Shown in pieces: positions 1-8,583 of a stretch of DNA of 25,703 nt (the stretch's first letter is position 1; every line of letters begins with the position of its first letter). The stretch spans positions 1-25,703 of the forward strand of contig JANXOQ010000003.1 of NCBI GenBank assembly GCA_025357775.1, given 5' to 3'. The translations under genes were made by a program, and so were the position numbers. Origin of the DNA: Ferruginibacter sp. (GTDB lineage: Bacteria > Bacteroidota > Bacteroidia > Chitinophagales > Chitinophagaceae). The notes beneath the pieces were generated by a model. The model saw nothing but the letters and a program-made list of their open reading frames with translations, was not told where the DNA came from and did no database searches.

Positions 1-447
1 TTTCACAATAGTTGGTTTCTCTATTTCACCTGCCCAAATTTCTGACGTATAATAATCATCGCCTTCATCATTGCTCACAGTTTCTAATTTAAAGGATGAA
101 GCTCTTACAATATAATTTCCTAGAGGCAATTCTTTTTCAAATTGTAACTCAAAACCTGTGCAATTTAATATTTGCAATTTGCCCGATTCTATTTGCAAGG
201 GTGCATCTACAATAAAGCTTGCTTCTGCATTTGCTGTAGGAGAAGTATCGCAAAATGTAACCGTTACATCTATCTCTGCATATTTTGCAACTGTAATACC
301 TAGCAAGCCTTTCCCATAAGCTATTCTGTTTGTTTCAGACTCATTTGTATCCCAAAAATCGGGGGCATCTGTGGTTGCTTTTGTTTCCGCATCTTGTACA
401 TAAAATTGATAATACTCAGTAAAAAAATATAGTGCTGTACTATTCAT
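1..447 (-). CDS. ComJ/Nin-like protein (partial, runs off the left edge)
   Basis: An open frame starts with ATG at 447 and stays open to base 1, giving 149 codons with no stop. It lies 5 bp after the stop of the upstream zinc-ribbon gene, so the two are probably co-transcribed. The pattern (Y-QF-V near the N-terminus, a tryptophan near residue 31, a run ending in V-aPl-I-SG, then LPlGnYiVRA and a D-YY segment) resembles the Bacillus competence protein ComJ/Nin, a small inhibitor of the NucA DNA-entry nuclease, as I remember it. The match is one of motif order and spacing, not of long identities. In that family the protein binds and inhibits a nuclease. Whether it does so here is inference, because no nuclease gene is visible inside the window. 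It could lie beyond the left edge. No signal peptide is seen, so a cytoplasmic location is likely. Confidence 0.5.
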   Translation of the reverse strand, partial: MNSTALYFFTEYYQFYVQDAETKATTDAPDFWDTNESETNRIAYGKGLLGITVAKYAEIDVTVTFCDTSPTANAEASFIVDAPLQIESGKLQILNCTGFELQFEKELPLGNYIVRASSFKLETVSNDEGDDYYTSEIWAGEIEKPTIVK

Positions 448-452
448 ATTTT

Positions 453-989
453 TTATTTAATAATTTTCAATTTCTCTTCCATCAATTTTATTCTTTCTAT
501 CCAAAAATTAATAGCATCTTCATTTTTCACGATGCCTGTTTTTTTATCTCTCAACTCACTAGGAATTGGCCATAATTTTTCTTTGTGTTGATTTATTTCT
601 TTTTGTACTTCACTTTGATTTGTTGGTTCAATTCTTTTTCTCCAAAAAACTAATTCTTTATTGTAATTAAAAATTTTATCGTCATAATATTTTATAAGCA
701 TTTCTTTATCATTTGGTATATAACCCGGGCCTTGGCAGCCACAACTGTGAAATGTAATTCCAACTGAATACAATTGTTCTAAATGCTCCCAGGCTTTTTC
801 ATCTTTCATTTTTGGCGACTCGAAATCTAACCCCATATTGCCCATTAGGCTTTGACATTGTGGGCATTTTGCCTCTACTGATGTTTCATTATCTCTGTCA
901 GCATCAAAAAGATGTTTTCGTTTAAATGTTTTTCTACATTTAAAACAAGCATAGTGCGGTTTATAATCACGGAATGCATATCTGCACAT
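453..989 (-). CDS. Zinc-ribbon protein of unknown function
   Basis: A 178-residue protein starting with ATG at 989. It carries two CxxC knuckles, C15/C18 and C42/C45, which are the expected spacing for a treble-clef or zinc-ribbon metal site, and a further Cys/His group (H81, C83, C85). The C-terminal half (from about residue 95) is charged, rich in Lys and Glu, and predicted by eye to be helical. I do not recognise a named family. Zinc ribbons of this sort bind nucleic acid or proteins, but nothing in the sequence fixes the partner. The stop is 5 bp before the ATG of the ComJ/Nin-like gene, which implies translation from one message. The 5' side is a transposon end about 50 bp away, and I found no consensus promoter in the short gap. 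Confidence 0.75.
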   Translation of the reverse strand: MCRYAFRDYKPHYACFKCRKTFKRKHLFDADRDNETSVEAKCPQCQSLMGNMGLDFESPKMKDEKAWEHLEQLYSVGITFHSCGCQGPGYIPNDKEMLIKYYDDKIFNYNKELVFWRKRIEPTNQSEVQKEINQHKEKLWPIPSELRDKKTGIVKNEDAINFWIERIKLMEEKLKIIK

Positions 990-1037
990 AGTTTTTAATT
1001 TAATTATACAATATTTTTTTTAATGCACTTTAGATTT

Positions 1038-1063
1038 CTTAGATTCAATCAATAAATGCAACC
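1038..1063 (+). repeat. Left terminal inverted repeat of the IS30 element
   Basis: The core at 1041-1063 matches the reverse complement of the right end at 2131-2153 in most positions, including the continuous block ATAAATGCAAC. The outermost bases diverge, which may mean decay of this end. Confidence 0.65.
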
Positions 1064-1077
1064 CTCTTTTTAAATTA

Positions 1078-1129
1078 ACCAACAAATAATAAATTTTTTA
1101 CCTAGGTAAAAAATTTATTATTTGTTGGT
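1078..1129. repeat. Perfect 52-nt palindrome in the IS leader
   Basis: Every base from 1078 to 1103 pairs with its partner from 1129 down to 1104, giving two 26-nt arms with no loop and no mismatch. The centre is the AvrII-type hexamer CCTAGG at 1101-1106, the middle of each arm is A/T only, and the outer ends read ACCAACAAA and TTTGTTGGT. It lies between the left end of the IS and the transposase ATG at 1176. As RNA it would fold into a long hairpin just upstream of the transposase. As DNA it could extrude a cruciform or bind a dimeric protein. I do not know a named element with this sequence. Confidence 0.9.
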
Positions 1130-1175
1130 GGCGAAAATTATTTCATCTTATTTTGAGTTACTAAGCACAAAAAAG

Positions 1176-2130
1176 ATGTCACATTTAACGTACGGTCAAA
1201 GATATGAAATAGCCGCTTTGCGATTTAAAGGATTTTCATTATCAGCAATTGGTACTGCAATCAACAAAAACAAGTCAGTAATATCAAGAGAATTATTTCG
1301 AAATTCTGATAAGCGAAACAATGTTTATAGAGCAGATTTGGCACAAGTAAAAACAGATAAACGACATAAAGTTAAATCCAAAAAAATATCGTTTTCAAAA
1401 GTCATAGAAGAACGAGTTACTCAATATTTGAAGGACGATTTTAGTCCAGAGCAAGTAGTTGGATTTTTTAGAGAAAATCATATCAAATGTGTTTCTGCTG
1501 AAAGGATTTATCAATTCGTATGGAGCGATAAAAAGCAAGGAGGTTTGCTTTATAAGCATTTGCGAACCAAAGGAAAACGCTACGCAAAAAGAGGCAATTT
1601 AAAAGGAAGTAGAGGAATTATAAAGGATAGAATAGACATAGACGAACGACCAAAAATTGTTGAAAACAAAGAACGATTTGGCGAAAGATTTAGTTATTGG
1701 AAAAAATCATAAAGGGGCATTAATAACTATTAATGATAGAGCAACAGGAATGCTTAAGATGGCTAAAATAGAAAGCAAAGAAGCAGCGGTTGTAGAAGCA
1801 AAAACAATAGAAATATTACAAGGTTGGAAGACAGCTTTGCGTACTATAACATCAGACAATGGAAAAGAATTTGCACAGCATAAAAGAATAGCTCAACAAC
1901 TTGAAATTAATTATTATTTTGTAAAGCCATATCACAGTTGGGAAAGAGGAGCTAACGAAAATTTAAACGGCTTAATAAGGCAATATTTTCCGAAAAAATA
2001 CGACTTCGATTTAATAACAAATGAGCAAGTAATAGAGGTACAAAATAAATTAAATAACAGACCCAGAAAGAGATTTGGATACAAAAGTCCAACAGAAATA
2101 TTTGAGCAAAAATTTGAAAAAACAGAGTGA
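1176..2130 (+). pseudogene. IS30-family transposase, frameshifted
   Basis: The N-terminal part (ATG at 1176, MSHLTYGQRYEI) has the IS30 helix-turn-helix with the KNKSVISREL recognition segment. The frame closes at 1712. The rest of the protein continues in the frame that carries DLVIGKNHKG (Asp codon at 1687), TSDNGKEFA, ANENLNGL and NNRPRKRFGYKSP, ending with TGA at 2128-2130. These are the Asp, Asp and Glu of the DDE catalytic triad plus the usual IS30 C-terminus. IS30 proteins normally read G-D/H-W-E-x-D-L at the break. Here only four bases separate the Gly codon (1680-1682) from the Asp codon where twelve are expected, so an 8-base deletion is the likely lesion. Programmed frameshifting is not usual in this family, and no slippery run sits at the break. 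An upstream in-frame TTG (1122) lies inside the palindrome and is a poor start. Confidence 0.88.
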
Positions 2131-2156
2131 TGTTGCATTTATAACTTGAATCCACC
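2131..2156 (-). repeat. Right terminal inverted repeat of the IS30 element
   Basis: It begins directly after the transposase stop. Its reverse complement, GGTGGATTCAAG followed by TTATAAATGCAACA, matches the left repeat and also resembles the second, degenerate IS30 end at 2292-2315. Confidence 0.75.
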
Positions 2157-2161
2157 ATATA

Positions 2162-2320
2162 AAAAAAACAGACTTCTATTTAATAGATAATAAAGAAATT
2201 AGAAGAGTGGAAAAAGAAATAAATAATAGACCAGTCAGAAAATTTAATTACTTAACTCTCAATGAAGTATTTTTACAACAAACAGGGCAAGTGTTGTACT
2301 TATCAGTTGAACACAGCTAA
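2162..2320 (+). pseudogene. 3' remnant of a second IS30-family transposase
   Basis: A continuous frame to TAA at 2318-2320 reads KKTDFYLIDNKEI, then EINNRPVRKFNYLTLNEVF and a short tail. It aligns with the last 50 residues of the transposase just upstream (KKYDFDLITNEQV, then NNRPRKRFGYKSPTEIF). The sequences differ too much to be a recent duplication, so this is a related but separate IS30 element. Everything 5' of this piece is missing. The preceding bases hold an in-frame TGA and then the right end of the first IS. Either the first element inserted into this older copy, or two copies landed side by side and one was deleted. Confidence 0.8.
2292..2315 (-). repeat. Degenerate right end of the second IS30 copy
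   Basis: TGTTGTACTTATCAGTTGAA overlaps the 3' end of the remnant frame and aligns, with a handful of differences, to the right end of the first element (TGTTGCATTTATAACTTGAA). The order of remnant gene then end matches that of the complete element. Confidence 0.6.
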
Positions 2321-2496
2321 TTTTAGATTTTATAATAAAAAGCTAAATTGAAAAACAAAGTTTAAAATGTGATTTTCGATAAACTAAAATAAACTTGCCC
2401 ATTAAGATCAATCTGAAAATTAAAGTTTAAAAATAACCTTTATACAAAAAGTAGTCTCAAAAAAAAACTTAGTGTATTAGTATTTAAAAAAGATAT

Positions 2497-4194
2497 ATGC
2501 AAATATTTAAACGCTTTTCAATTTTATTAATATGTACATTGTTTGGTAAGCTAGTGATTCTTGCACAGCTAAGTAAAAAAAAAATTACGTATAATCTTAG
2601 TGATACCTTACGTGGCTCAAACGGAAAGTACCGCCAAGAATGGGATGTGCTAAAATATGATATTACTGTAGAGCCAGATATTACTGCTAAAACTATCAAT
2701 GGAAAATGTGTAATGGATTTTTTTGATAGTGGTGCAAAATTGATGCAAATAGATTTACAAGAGCCGATGATACTTGATAGTGTAAAACAAAAAAACATAG
2801 CTTACAAATTTCGCAGAGAAGGAAATGTTTATTGGTTGGAATATAGAGATACAAATGCTATGTACAAAATAAAACCTGCATATAAACAGCTTAGTCTTTA
2901 TTTTCATGGTAAGCCAAAACCTGCACTACGAGCACCTTGGGATGGTGGCTGGGTTTGGAAAAAAGATAAAAATAACAACCCATGGGTAACGGTGGCATGC
3001 CAAGGACTTGGTGCAAGTGTGTGGTACCCTTGTAAAGATATACAAAGCGATAAACCTAATAATGGTGCTACGCTTAGGATAATTGTACCTGATAGTTTGG
3101 TAGGAGTTGGCAATGGTAGATTAACAGAAAAAAAACAAATGGCTAACGCAAAAACAATGTATACTTGGACAGTAAAAAACCCAATAAATAATTATTGTAT
3201 AGTACCATATATCGGTAAATATGTAAACTTTTCTGAAAAATATAATGGTATAAATGGAAACTTAGATATGGACTATTGGGTGTTAGATTATAACCTTGAA
3301 AAAGCAAAAAAACAATTTACTGAGGCACCAAAAATGATGAAGGCATTTGAACATTGGTTTGGTAAATATCCTTTTTATGAAGACAGCTACAAACTTGTAG
3401 ATGCGCCACACTTGGGTATGGAACATCAAAGTGCTACTGCCTATGGAAATGGCTATCAAATGGGGTATGAAGGCAAAGATTGGTCAGGTACTGGAGTAGG
3501 TTTAAAGTGGGATTTCATTATTATACATGAAAGTGGGCATGAGTGGTTTGCCAATAGCATTTGTACAAAAGACATTGCAGATATGTGGGTACACGAGGGC
3601 TTTACAAACTATAGTGAAACATTGTTTGTAGATTATTATTATGGCAAAGAAGCGGGCAATAATTATCTGCAAGGTATCAGAACGAGCATTGCCAATGACA
3701 TCCCAATCATAGGCCCTTACGGTGTAAATAAAGAAGGAAGCAGCGACATGTATTTTAAAGCAGGCAATATGATTCACATCATTAGACAAATTACCAACGA
3801 TGATGAAAAATTTAGAGCTATGCTTATAGGGTTAAATAAGGATTTTTATCATAAAACTGTTTTTACAAAAGAAATAGAAGATTACATCAGTAAAAAATTA
3901 AAATTTGATTTTAGCAGTATTTTTAATCAATATTTAAGAACGATAAAAGTACCTTTATTAGAATATAAAATTAAAGGGGAAACTATTTCCTACAAATGGA
4001 AAGATGTTGTTAAAAATTTTACAATGCCAATTAAAATTTCATTGGATAGTACTTATTCAAAAGAGCAATGGATAACGCCAAGCATGGATTGGAAGACAAT
4101 TACAACTTCTGAGAAATACGATGGAAAAAGTTTTTTTGTAGATAAGAACTTTTATGTTGATCTAAAAATTATTGATGAAATAAATAAAAAATAA
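2497..4194 (+). CDS. Secreted M1-type zinc metallopeptidase
   Basis: The 565-residue protein has a hydrophobic N-terminal signal peptide (about residues 1-23, ending near LAQ). The catalytic zinc site is complete: H344-E345-S-G-H348, then E367 nineteen residues after H348 (HExxH-18x-E). The substrate-amine motif, GAMEN in classical aminopeptidase N, is here GMEHQ (307-311), a variant I associate with Bacteroidota M1-like proteins. The N-terminal 250 residues are beta-rich, as in the M1 saddle domain. At 565 residues it is shorter than aminopeptidase N (about 870) because the large helical C-terminal domain is absent. It probably trims peptides from the N-terminus in the periplasm or outside the cell. 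The gene stands alone, downstream of IS debris, with its promoter unidentified. Confidence 0.88.
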   Translation: MQIFKRFSILLICTLFGKLVILAQLSKKKITYNLSDTLRGSNGKYRQEWDVLKYDITVEPDITAKTINGKCVMDFFDSGAKLMQIDLQEPMILDSVKQKNIAYKFRREGNVYWLEYRDTNAMYKIKPAYKQLSLYFHGKPKPALRAPWDGGWVWKKDKNNNPWVTVACQGLGASVWYPCKDIQSDKPNNGATLRIIVPDSLVGVGNGRLTEKKQMANAKTMYTWTVKNPINNYCIVPYIGKYVNFSEKYNGINGNLDMDYWVLDYNLEKAKKQFTEAPKMMKAFEHWFGKYPFYEDSYKLVDAPHLGMEHQSATAYGNGYQMGYEGKDWSGTGVGLKWDFIIIHESGHEWFANSICTKDIADMWVHEGFTNYSETLFVDYYYGKEAGNNYLQGIRTSIANDIPIIGPYGVNKEGSSDMYFKAGNMIHIIRQITNDDEKFRAMLIGLNKDFYHKTVFTKEIEDYISKKLKFDFSSIFNQYLRTIKVPLLEYKIKGETISYKWKDVVKNFTMPIKISLDSTYSKEQWITPSMDWKTITTSEKYDGKSFFVDKNFYVDLKIIDEINKK

Positions 4195-4796
4195 TTCTCT
4201 TTAAAGTCATTGAGAATAGTAGTTAATTGTGATTTTTATTTACAAGAAAACTGATGAGAATAATTGAATACCCAAACCAACAAAATGCTTTCCATAGATT
4301 TTTTTTATAATTTTCCTCACAAAAAACCAGTACATAAAATTTTTTGCTACTTTTTTAAGCTTGATAGGTTTAGAGCTAATTGGCTATCCACAGTACAATT
4401 TAGCGCTTTGGCTTGGCCATCAACTTCTTGTTAATTTTTTAAACTGGGCTTTTTTACTAAGCTATGCTATATATTTTTTTGCGAATCTTTTGCCAGCCAA
4501 CTTTCAAATTCAAAAAAGTTGTACGACTTTATTTAAACCTTTCATCATTTTATCAAAATCGCTTTCATAATCTTTATTTTGTTATGTATTTTAAAACGCT
4601 GTTACTTTTTTAATTTTATCTCAAGCAGTGTTACTTTATCTTTAACTTTCAAAATAGGATAGCTAAAATGTTGTAAATACTTATTTGTACATTTTTAGCC
4701 AAATTGATTTTGGAAATTTCTGTCATTTTGGCTACAAATAAACACTTGCACCATATTTGACTAAATCAAATCTACATTATATATTAAAACATTATT
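4195..4796. other. 602-bp intergenic region before secA
   Basis: The stretch is AT-rich with short open frames that lack start signals, codon character or recognisable motifs. One plus-strand frame at 4361-4570 would encode a hydrophobic 69-residue peptide from a TTG, and I do not regard it as a gene. A weak 6-bp inverted repeat follows the peptidase stop. The only clear signal is the secA promoter candidate at 4726-4759. Confidence 0.6.
4726..4759 (+). promoter_or_regulatory. Candidate secA promoter (Bacteroidota type)
   Basis: TTTTG at 4726-4730 is followed after 21 bases by CATATTTG at 4752-4759, one base off the TAnnTTTG consensus of the Bacteroidota housekeeping sigma factor. Transcription would begin near 4766, leaving a leader of about 30 bases before the ATG at 4797. 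Confidence 0.5.
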
Positions 4797-7700
4797 ATGC
4801 TCTCATTTATTTCTAAATTATTTGGTGGTAACAAAAGCGAAAAAGATGTAAAGAAAATTTCGCCAGATGTGGAAAAAACCAATCACTTTTTTACTAACTA
4901 TGCTTTACTTACTAACGACCAATTGCGTGCAAAAACAAATGAGTTTAAAAGTCGTATTAAAGAGCATCTTAGCACAATAGATAAAACAATACAAGAAAAA
5001 AAAGTTAGTGCTGAACAGCTTGGAACTGCTGATATAAATGGTAGAGATGCTATTTATAAAGAAATAGATGAACTTAGAAAAACCCGAAATACACAAATAG
5101 AAGAAATTTTAAAAGAAATATTGCCAGAGGCTTTTGCAGTAGTAAAAGAAACAAGTAGGCGGTTTAAAGAAAACGAAACCATCACATCTACTGCAACAGA
5201 TTTAGACAAAGAGCTTGCTACACAAAATAAAAATGTGAGTATTGAAGGCGATAAAGCCATTCATAAAAATAGTTGGAATGCAGCAGGCACATTGGTTGTT
5301 TGGAACATGGTACATTACGATGTACAATTAATTGGAGGTGCAGTTTTGCACAGTGGTAGAATAGCAGAGATGGCAACAGGGGAAGGTAAAACCCTTGTAA
5401 GTACATTGCCTGCATACCTCAATGCGCTTGCAGGTGAGGGCGTACACATTGTAACAGTAAATGATTATTTAGCCAAAAGAGATAGTGAATGGAACGGACC
5501 AATATTTGAATGGCTTGGGCTTACAGTAGATTGTATAGACAAGCACCAACCAAATAGTGACGAACGAAGAAAAGCGTACAATGCAGATATTACTTATGGT
5601 ACAAACAACGAATTTGGGTTTGACTACCTAAGAGATAATATGGTACATAGCCCCGATGAAATGGTACAACGCAAACACCACTACGCCATGGTAGATGAGG
5701 TGGATAGTGTATTGATAGACGATGCTCGTACTCCTTTAATTATTAGTGGCCCTGTGAGCCATAGTGATAATACACAACAATTTTTTGACCTTAAACCACG
5801 TATTGAAAAACTTGTAGATACACAACGCAAAGTGGTAAACGGTTTTTTAATAGAGGCCAAAAAGAAAATTGCAGAGGGCAATGATGACCCCAAAGATGGA
5901 GGATTGGCTTTGATGCGTGCTTTTAGAGGATTACCAAAAAATGGTGCATTAATAAAGTTTTTAAGCGAAGAAGGTAACCGAGTAAAACTTCAAAAAAGTG
6001 AAAACTATTATTTGGCTGACCAACAAAAGCAAATGCCTAAAGTAGACGAAGAATTGTATTTTAGTATAGATGAAAAAAACAACCAAGTAGAGCTTACAGA
6101 AAATGGATTGAACCTGATAACTAAAGGTGGCGAAGACACTGAGTTTTTTGTGTTACCAGACATATCTACAAAAATTGCAGATATAGAAAAAACAGATTTA
6201 ACACCTGAAGAAAAACTACAACGCAAAGATAATTTGATGACGGAATACTCTCTTAAAAGTGAGCGTATACACACTGTACAACAATTATTAAAAGCTTATA
6301 CTTTGTTTGATAAAGACAAAGAATATATTGTAGTTGATGAAGAAGTAAAAATTGTAGACGAGCAAACGGGTCGTATTATGGAAGGTCGTCGTTATTCTGA
6401 TGGACTGCACCAAGCATTAGAAGCAAAAGAAAGCGTAAAAATTGAAGCATCTACACAAACTTATGCAACTGTAACTTTGCAAAATTATTTTAGAATGTAC
6501 CACAAACTTGCAGGTATGACGGGTACTGCTGAAACAGAAGCAGCGGAACTTTGGAGTATTTATAAATTAGATGTAGTATCTATACCTACCAATGTGGTGG
6601 CTGTGAGAAAAGATGGAGAAGATTTAATATACAAAACAGTAAGAGAAAAATACAAAGCTGTAATAGAGGAAGTGGAAAAAAATATTGCAGCTGGTCGACC
6701 AACGCTTGTGGGCACAACCTCTGTAGATGTGAGTGAATTGGTAAGCAGAATGATGCGCCAAAAAAACATTCCACATAATGTATTGAATGCAAAACAACAT
6801 AGCAAAGAAGCGCAAGTAGTAGCAGAAGCTGGTCTTGCAGGTGCGGTAACTATTGCTACAAATATGGCTGGCAGAGGCACAGATATAAAACTAGGTGCTG
6901 GTGTAAAAGAAGCTGGTGGGCTAGCCATTGTAGGTACTGAGCGCCACGAAAGCAGACGAGTAGATAGGCAGCTACGTGGGCGTGCAGGCAGGCAGGGAGA
7001 CCCTGGTTCTTCGATATTTTTTGTATCGTTAGAAGATGATTTGATGCGTATGTTTGGCTCAGAAAGGATAGCAGGATTAATGGATAGAATGGGCTACAAA
7101 GAAGGAGAGGTTATACAACATAGCATGATTACAAAAAGTATAGAGCGTGCACAAAAAAAAGTAGAGGAAAATAACTTTGGTACTCGTAAAAGATTATTGG
7201 AGTATGATGATGTAATGAATAAGCAGCGTAATGTAGTGTATGGTAAAAGAAACCATGCACTCTTTGGAGAAAGATTGGCATTAGATTTAGACAATGCTTT
7301 TTACTCCGTAGCAGAAGGATTAATACATAATAACAGAGAAGCTAATGATTACGAAGGTTTCAAATTGGGGGTTATTATGAATTTTGGTATGGAAACCAAT
7401 ATATCTAAAGAAGAATTAGAAAAACAGCCTGCCAACATTATTACAGAAAAATTATATGAAGAAGCGATTGCACATTACACCAATAAAAAAGTGGCACTTG
7501 GAGACCAAACAATGCCAATTATAAGTAACATACGAAAAGAACAAGGAAGCCATATAGAAAATGTAGCCGTACCATTTACAGACGGAAAAAAAGGTATACA
7601 AGCACTAGCCAATTTAGATAAATATTTAGCTACAAATGGAGTGGAACTTGGCAATGCTTTAGAGAGAAGCATTACACTTTCTACTATTGATGATGCATGG

Positions 7701-8129
7701 AAAGACCATTTACGTGAAATGGATGACCTAAAACATAGAATAAATAGTACAGTGCATTTGGAACAAAAAGATCCTTTGGTTATTTACAAACTAGAAGCCT
7801 TTGCAGAGTTTAGAAAAATGGATGGCAAAGTAAATAAAGACATAGTAAGTTTTTTAAGCCATGCGGGCATACCAATGGAGCAAACAAATGCTGGTGCCAT
7901 AAAAGAAGGTAGAGAAGAGAAAACAGATATGCGCAAAATGAATATGAACAAGGAAAAAATAAATGCTGCTGGCGAAGAGTATGGAGCTAACCAAAATGAC
8001 TACTATGACCCTAGTGGTGGAGATGCTGTGAAGCAAGAACCTATTCGTGTAGAACCTAAAATTGGTAGAAACGATGCTTGCCCTTGTGGAAGTGGGAAGA
8101 AATACAAAGCTTGTCATGGAGCTAGCTAA
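4797..8129 (+). CDS. secA: Preprotein translocase ATPase SecA
   Basis: SecA is the motor that drives unfolded preproteins through SecYEG. The Walker A loop MATGEGKT is at 192-199 and the [13 protein letters not shown]alker B region begins at D300. The second motor half contains [13 protein letters not shown] and [21 protein letters not shown]. The helical scaffold and preprotein-binding parts are present, and the protein ends with the zinc-binding SecB/lipid-contact motif C1095-x-C1097 ... C1106-H1107. At 1110 residues it is longer than E. coli SecA (901). The extra length lies partly between the Walker B region and the second motor half, as is common in Bacteroidota. The ATG at 4797 opens with the usual SecA start (a short amphipathic helix, then LFGG). 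It is monocistronic, with its own promoter and a hairpin 118 bp downstream. Confidence 0.98.
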   Translation: MLSFISKLFGGNKSEKDVKKISPDVEKTNHFFTNYALLTNDQLRAKTNEFKSRIKEHLSTIDKTIQEKKVSAEQLGTADINGRDAIYKEIDELRKTRNTQIEEILKEILPEAFAVVKETSRRFKENETITSTATDLDKELATQNKNVSIEGDKAIHKNSWNAAGTLVVWNMVHYDVQLIGGAVLHSGRIAEMATGEGKTLVSTLPAYLNALAGEGVHIVTVNDYLAKRDSEWNGPIFEWLGLTVDCIDKHQPNSDERRKAYNADITYGTNNEFGFDYLRDNMVHSPDEMVQRKHHYAMVDEVDSVLIDDARTPLIISGPVSHSDNTQQFFDLKPRIEKLVDTQRKVVNGFLIEAKKKIAEGNDDPKDGGLALMRAFRGLPKNGALIKFLSEEGNRVKLQKSENYYLADQQKQMPKVDEELYFSIDEKNNQVELTENGLNLITKGGEDTEFFVLPDISTKIADIEKTDLTPEEKLQRKDNLMTEYSLKSERIHTVQQLLKAYTLFDKDKEYIVVDEEVKIVDEQTGRIMEGRRYSDGLHQALEAKESVKIEASTQTYATVTLQNYFRMYHKLAGMTGTAETEAAELWSIYKLDVVSIPTNVVAVRKDGEDLIYKTVREKYKAVIEEVEKNIAAGRPTLVGTTSVDVSELVSRMMRQKNIPHNVLNAKQHSKEAQVVAEAGLAGAVTIATNMAGRGTDIKLGAGVKEAGGLAIVGTERHESRRVDRQLRGRAGRQGDPGSSIFFVSLEDDLMRMFGSERIAGLMDRMGYKEGEVIQHSMITKSIERAQKKVEENNFGTRKRLLEYDDVMNKQRNVVYGKRNHALFGERLALDLDNAFYSVAEGLIHNNREANDYEGFKLGVIMNFGMETNISKEELEKQPANIITEKLYEEAIAHYTNKKVALGDQTMPIISNIRKEQGSHIENVAVPFTDGKKGIQALANLDKYLATNGVELGNALERSITLSTIDDAWKDHLREMDDLKHRINSTVHLEQKDPLVIYKLEAFAEFRKMDGKVNKDIVSFLSHAGIPMEQTNAGAIKEGREEKTDMRKMNMNKEKINAAGEEYGANQNDYYDPSGGDAVKQEPIRVEPKIGRNDACPCGSGKKYKACHGAS

Positions 8130-8583
8130 ATACTAGATATGAGATGCTAGATAAATTTGTGAGTTGCTAGTTTTTTTGGCTCACTAAATTGAAATTCTAC
8201 TTGTTGTATTAGCATCTAGATTAAACTTGAATCTAATTCAAAATAAAAAAGGGGGGTAAAAAATTTATCTTTTACCCCCCTTTGTTAATAAGTATTGAAT
8301 GACTCTTTCAGTGCCCTCAATAAATCAACTTTATTGCTGATGAGTTGCTATTTAGCAGAGCCTACTTCCTCTTCAATTTGAAATTCAAAGTTTAAAATCT
8401 TAAAGTACAAAAACACCAACTATTTTTGGCAACATTACCTAAATTTAAGTAAGCCGTTAACGGCTAAATATTTGTATAAGTTGGGAGTTAATATTTCTTT
8501 TACACTAAGCACAGCTAAAATATGCACTAATGCAAATTTTATTTCTTCAGCCAAACTTACATAAAACCCAGTTTTACTAGCTG
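8130..8583. other. Intergenic region between convergent secA and hydrolase genes
   Basis: Apart from the G6/C6 hairpin (8248-8283), it holds a 14-bp palindrome AGCCGTTAACGGCT (8452-8465) and weak short inverted repeats near 8140 and 8210. On the minus strand a frame of about 49 codons stays open down to a stop at 8435-8437, but it has no start codon and no recognisable similarity. No gene is supported. Confidence 0.6.
8248..8283. terminator. Strong G6/C6 hairpin, probable bidirectional terminator
   Basis: AAAGGGGGGTAAAA (8248-8261) pairs perfectly with TTTTACCCCCCTTT (8270-8283) around an 8-base loop, giving a 14-bp stem with A-tracts on one flank and T on the other. It lies between the convergent secA and alpha/beta hydrolase genes, which suits a terminator for both directions. 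The distance from the secA stop (118 bp) is longer than usual. Confidence 0.75.

Larger units (their letters stand above)
1038..2156 (+). mobile_element. IS30-family insertion sequence, inactivated
   Basis: The element is bounded by imperfect terminal inverted repeats. The left one, near 1038-1063, has the core GATTCAAnnnATAAATGCAAC; the right one, at 2131-2156, reads TGTTGCATTT followed by ATAACTTGAATCCACC. About 19 of 25 aligned positions agree. The length of about 1.1 kb and the single transposase immediately before the right end are normal for IS30 elements. The outermost bases disagree between the two ends, so the boundaries are good to a few bases only and no target duplication can be called with confidence. 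The transposase is frameshifted, so the copy cannot move by itself. The region between left repeat and transposase contains a 52-nt perfect palindrome. The right end abuts a fragment of another IS30 element. Confidence 0.85.

Noticed and set aside
4361..4570. 69-codon plus-strand frame from TTG encoding a hydrophobic peptide upstream of secA
   Set aside because: No credible start or ribosome site, no recognisable family, and such frames are common in AT-rich DNA.
6560..6928. 122-codon minus-strand frame inside secA
   Set aside because: The plus strand here encodes conserved SecA motifs, so the antisense frame is a by-product.
8452..8465. AGCCGTTAACGGCT as a possible attachment or operator site
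   Set aside because: A single 14-bp palindrome with no second copy in the window and no adjacent integrase or regulator.
8435..8583. About 49 open codons on the minus strand after the hydrolase gene (contains TGFYVSLAEEIKFALVHIL)
   Set aside because: It lacks a start codon and shows no family similarity I can name. It could be a gene relic, but chance is as likely.
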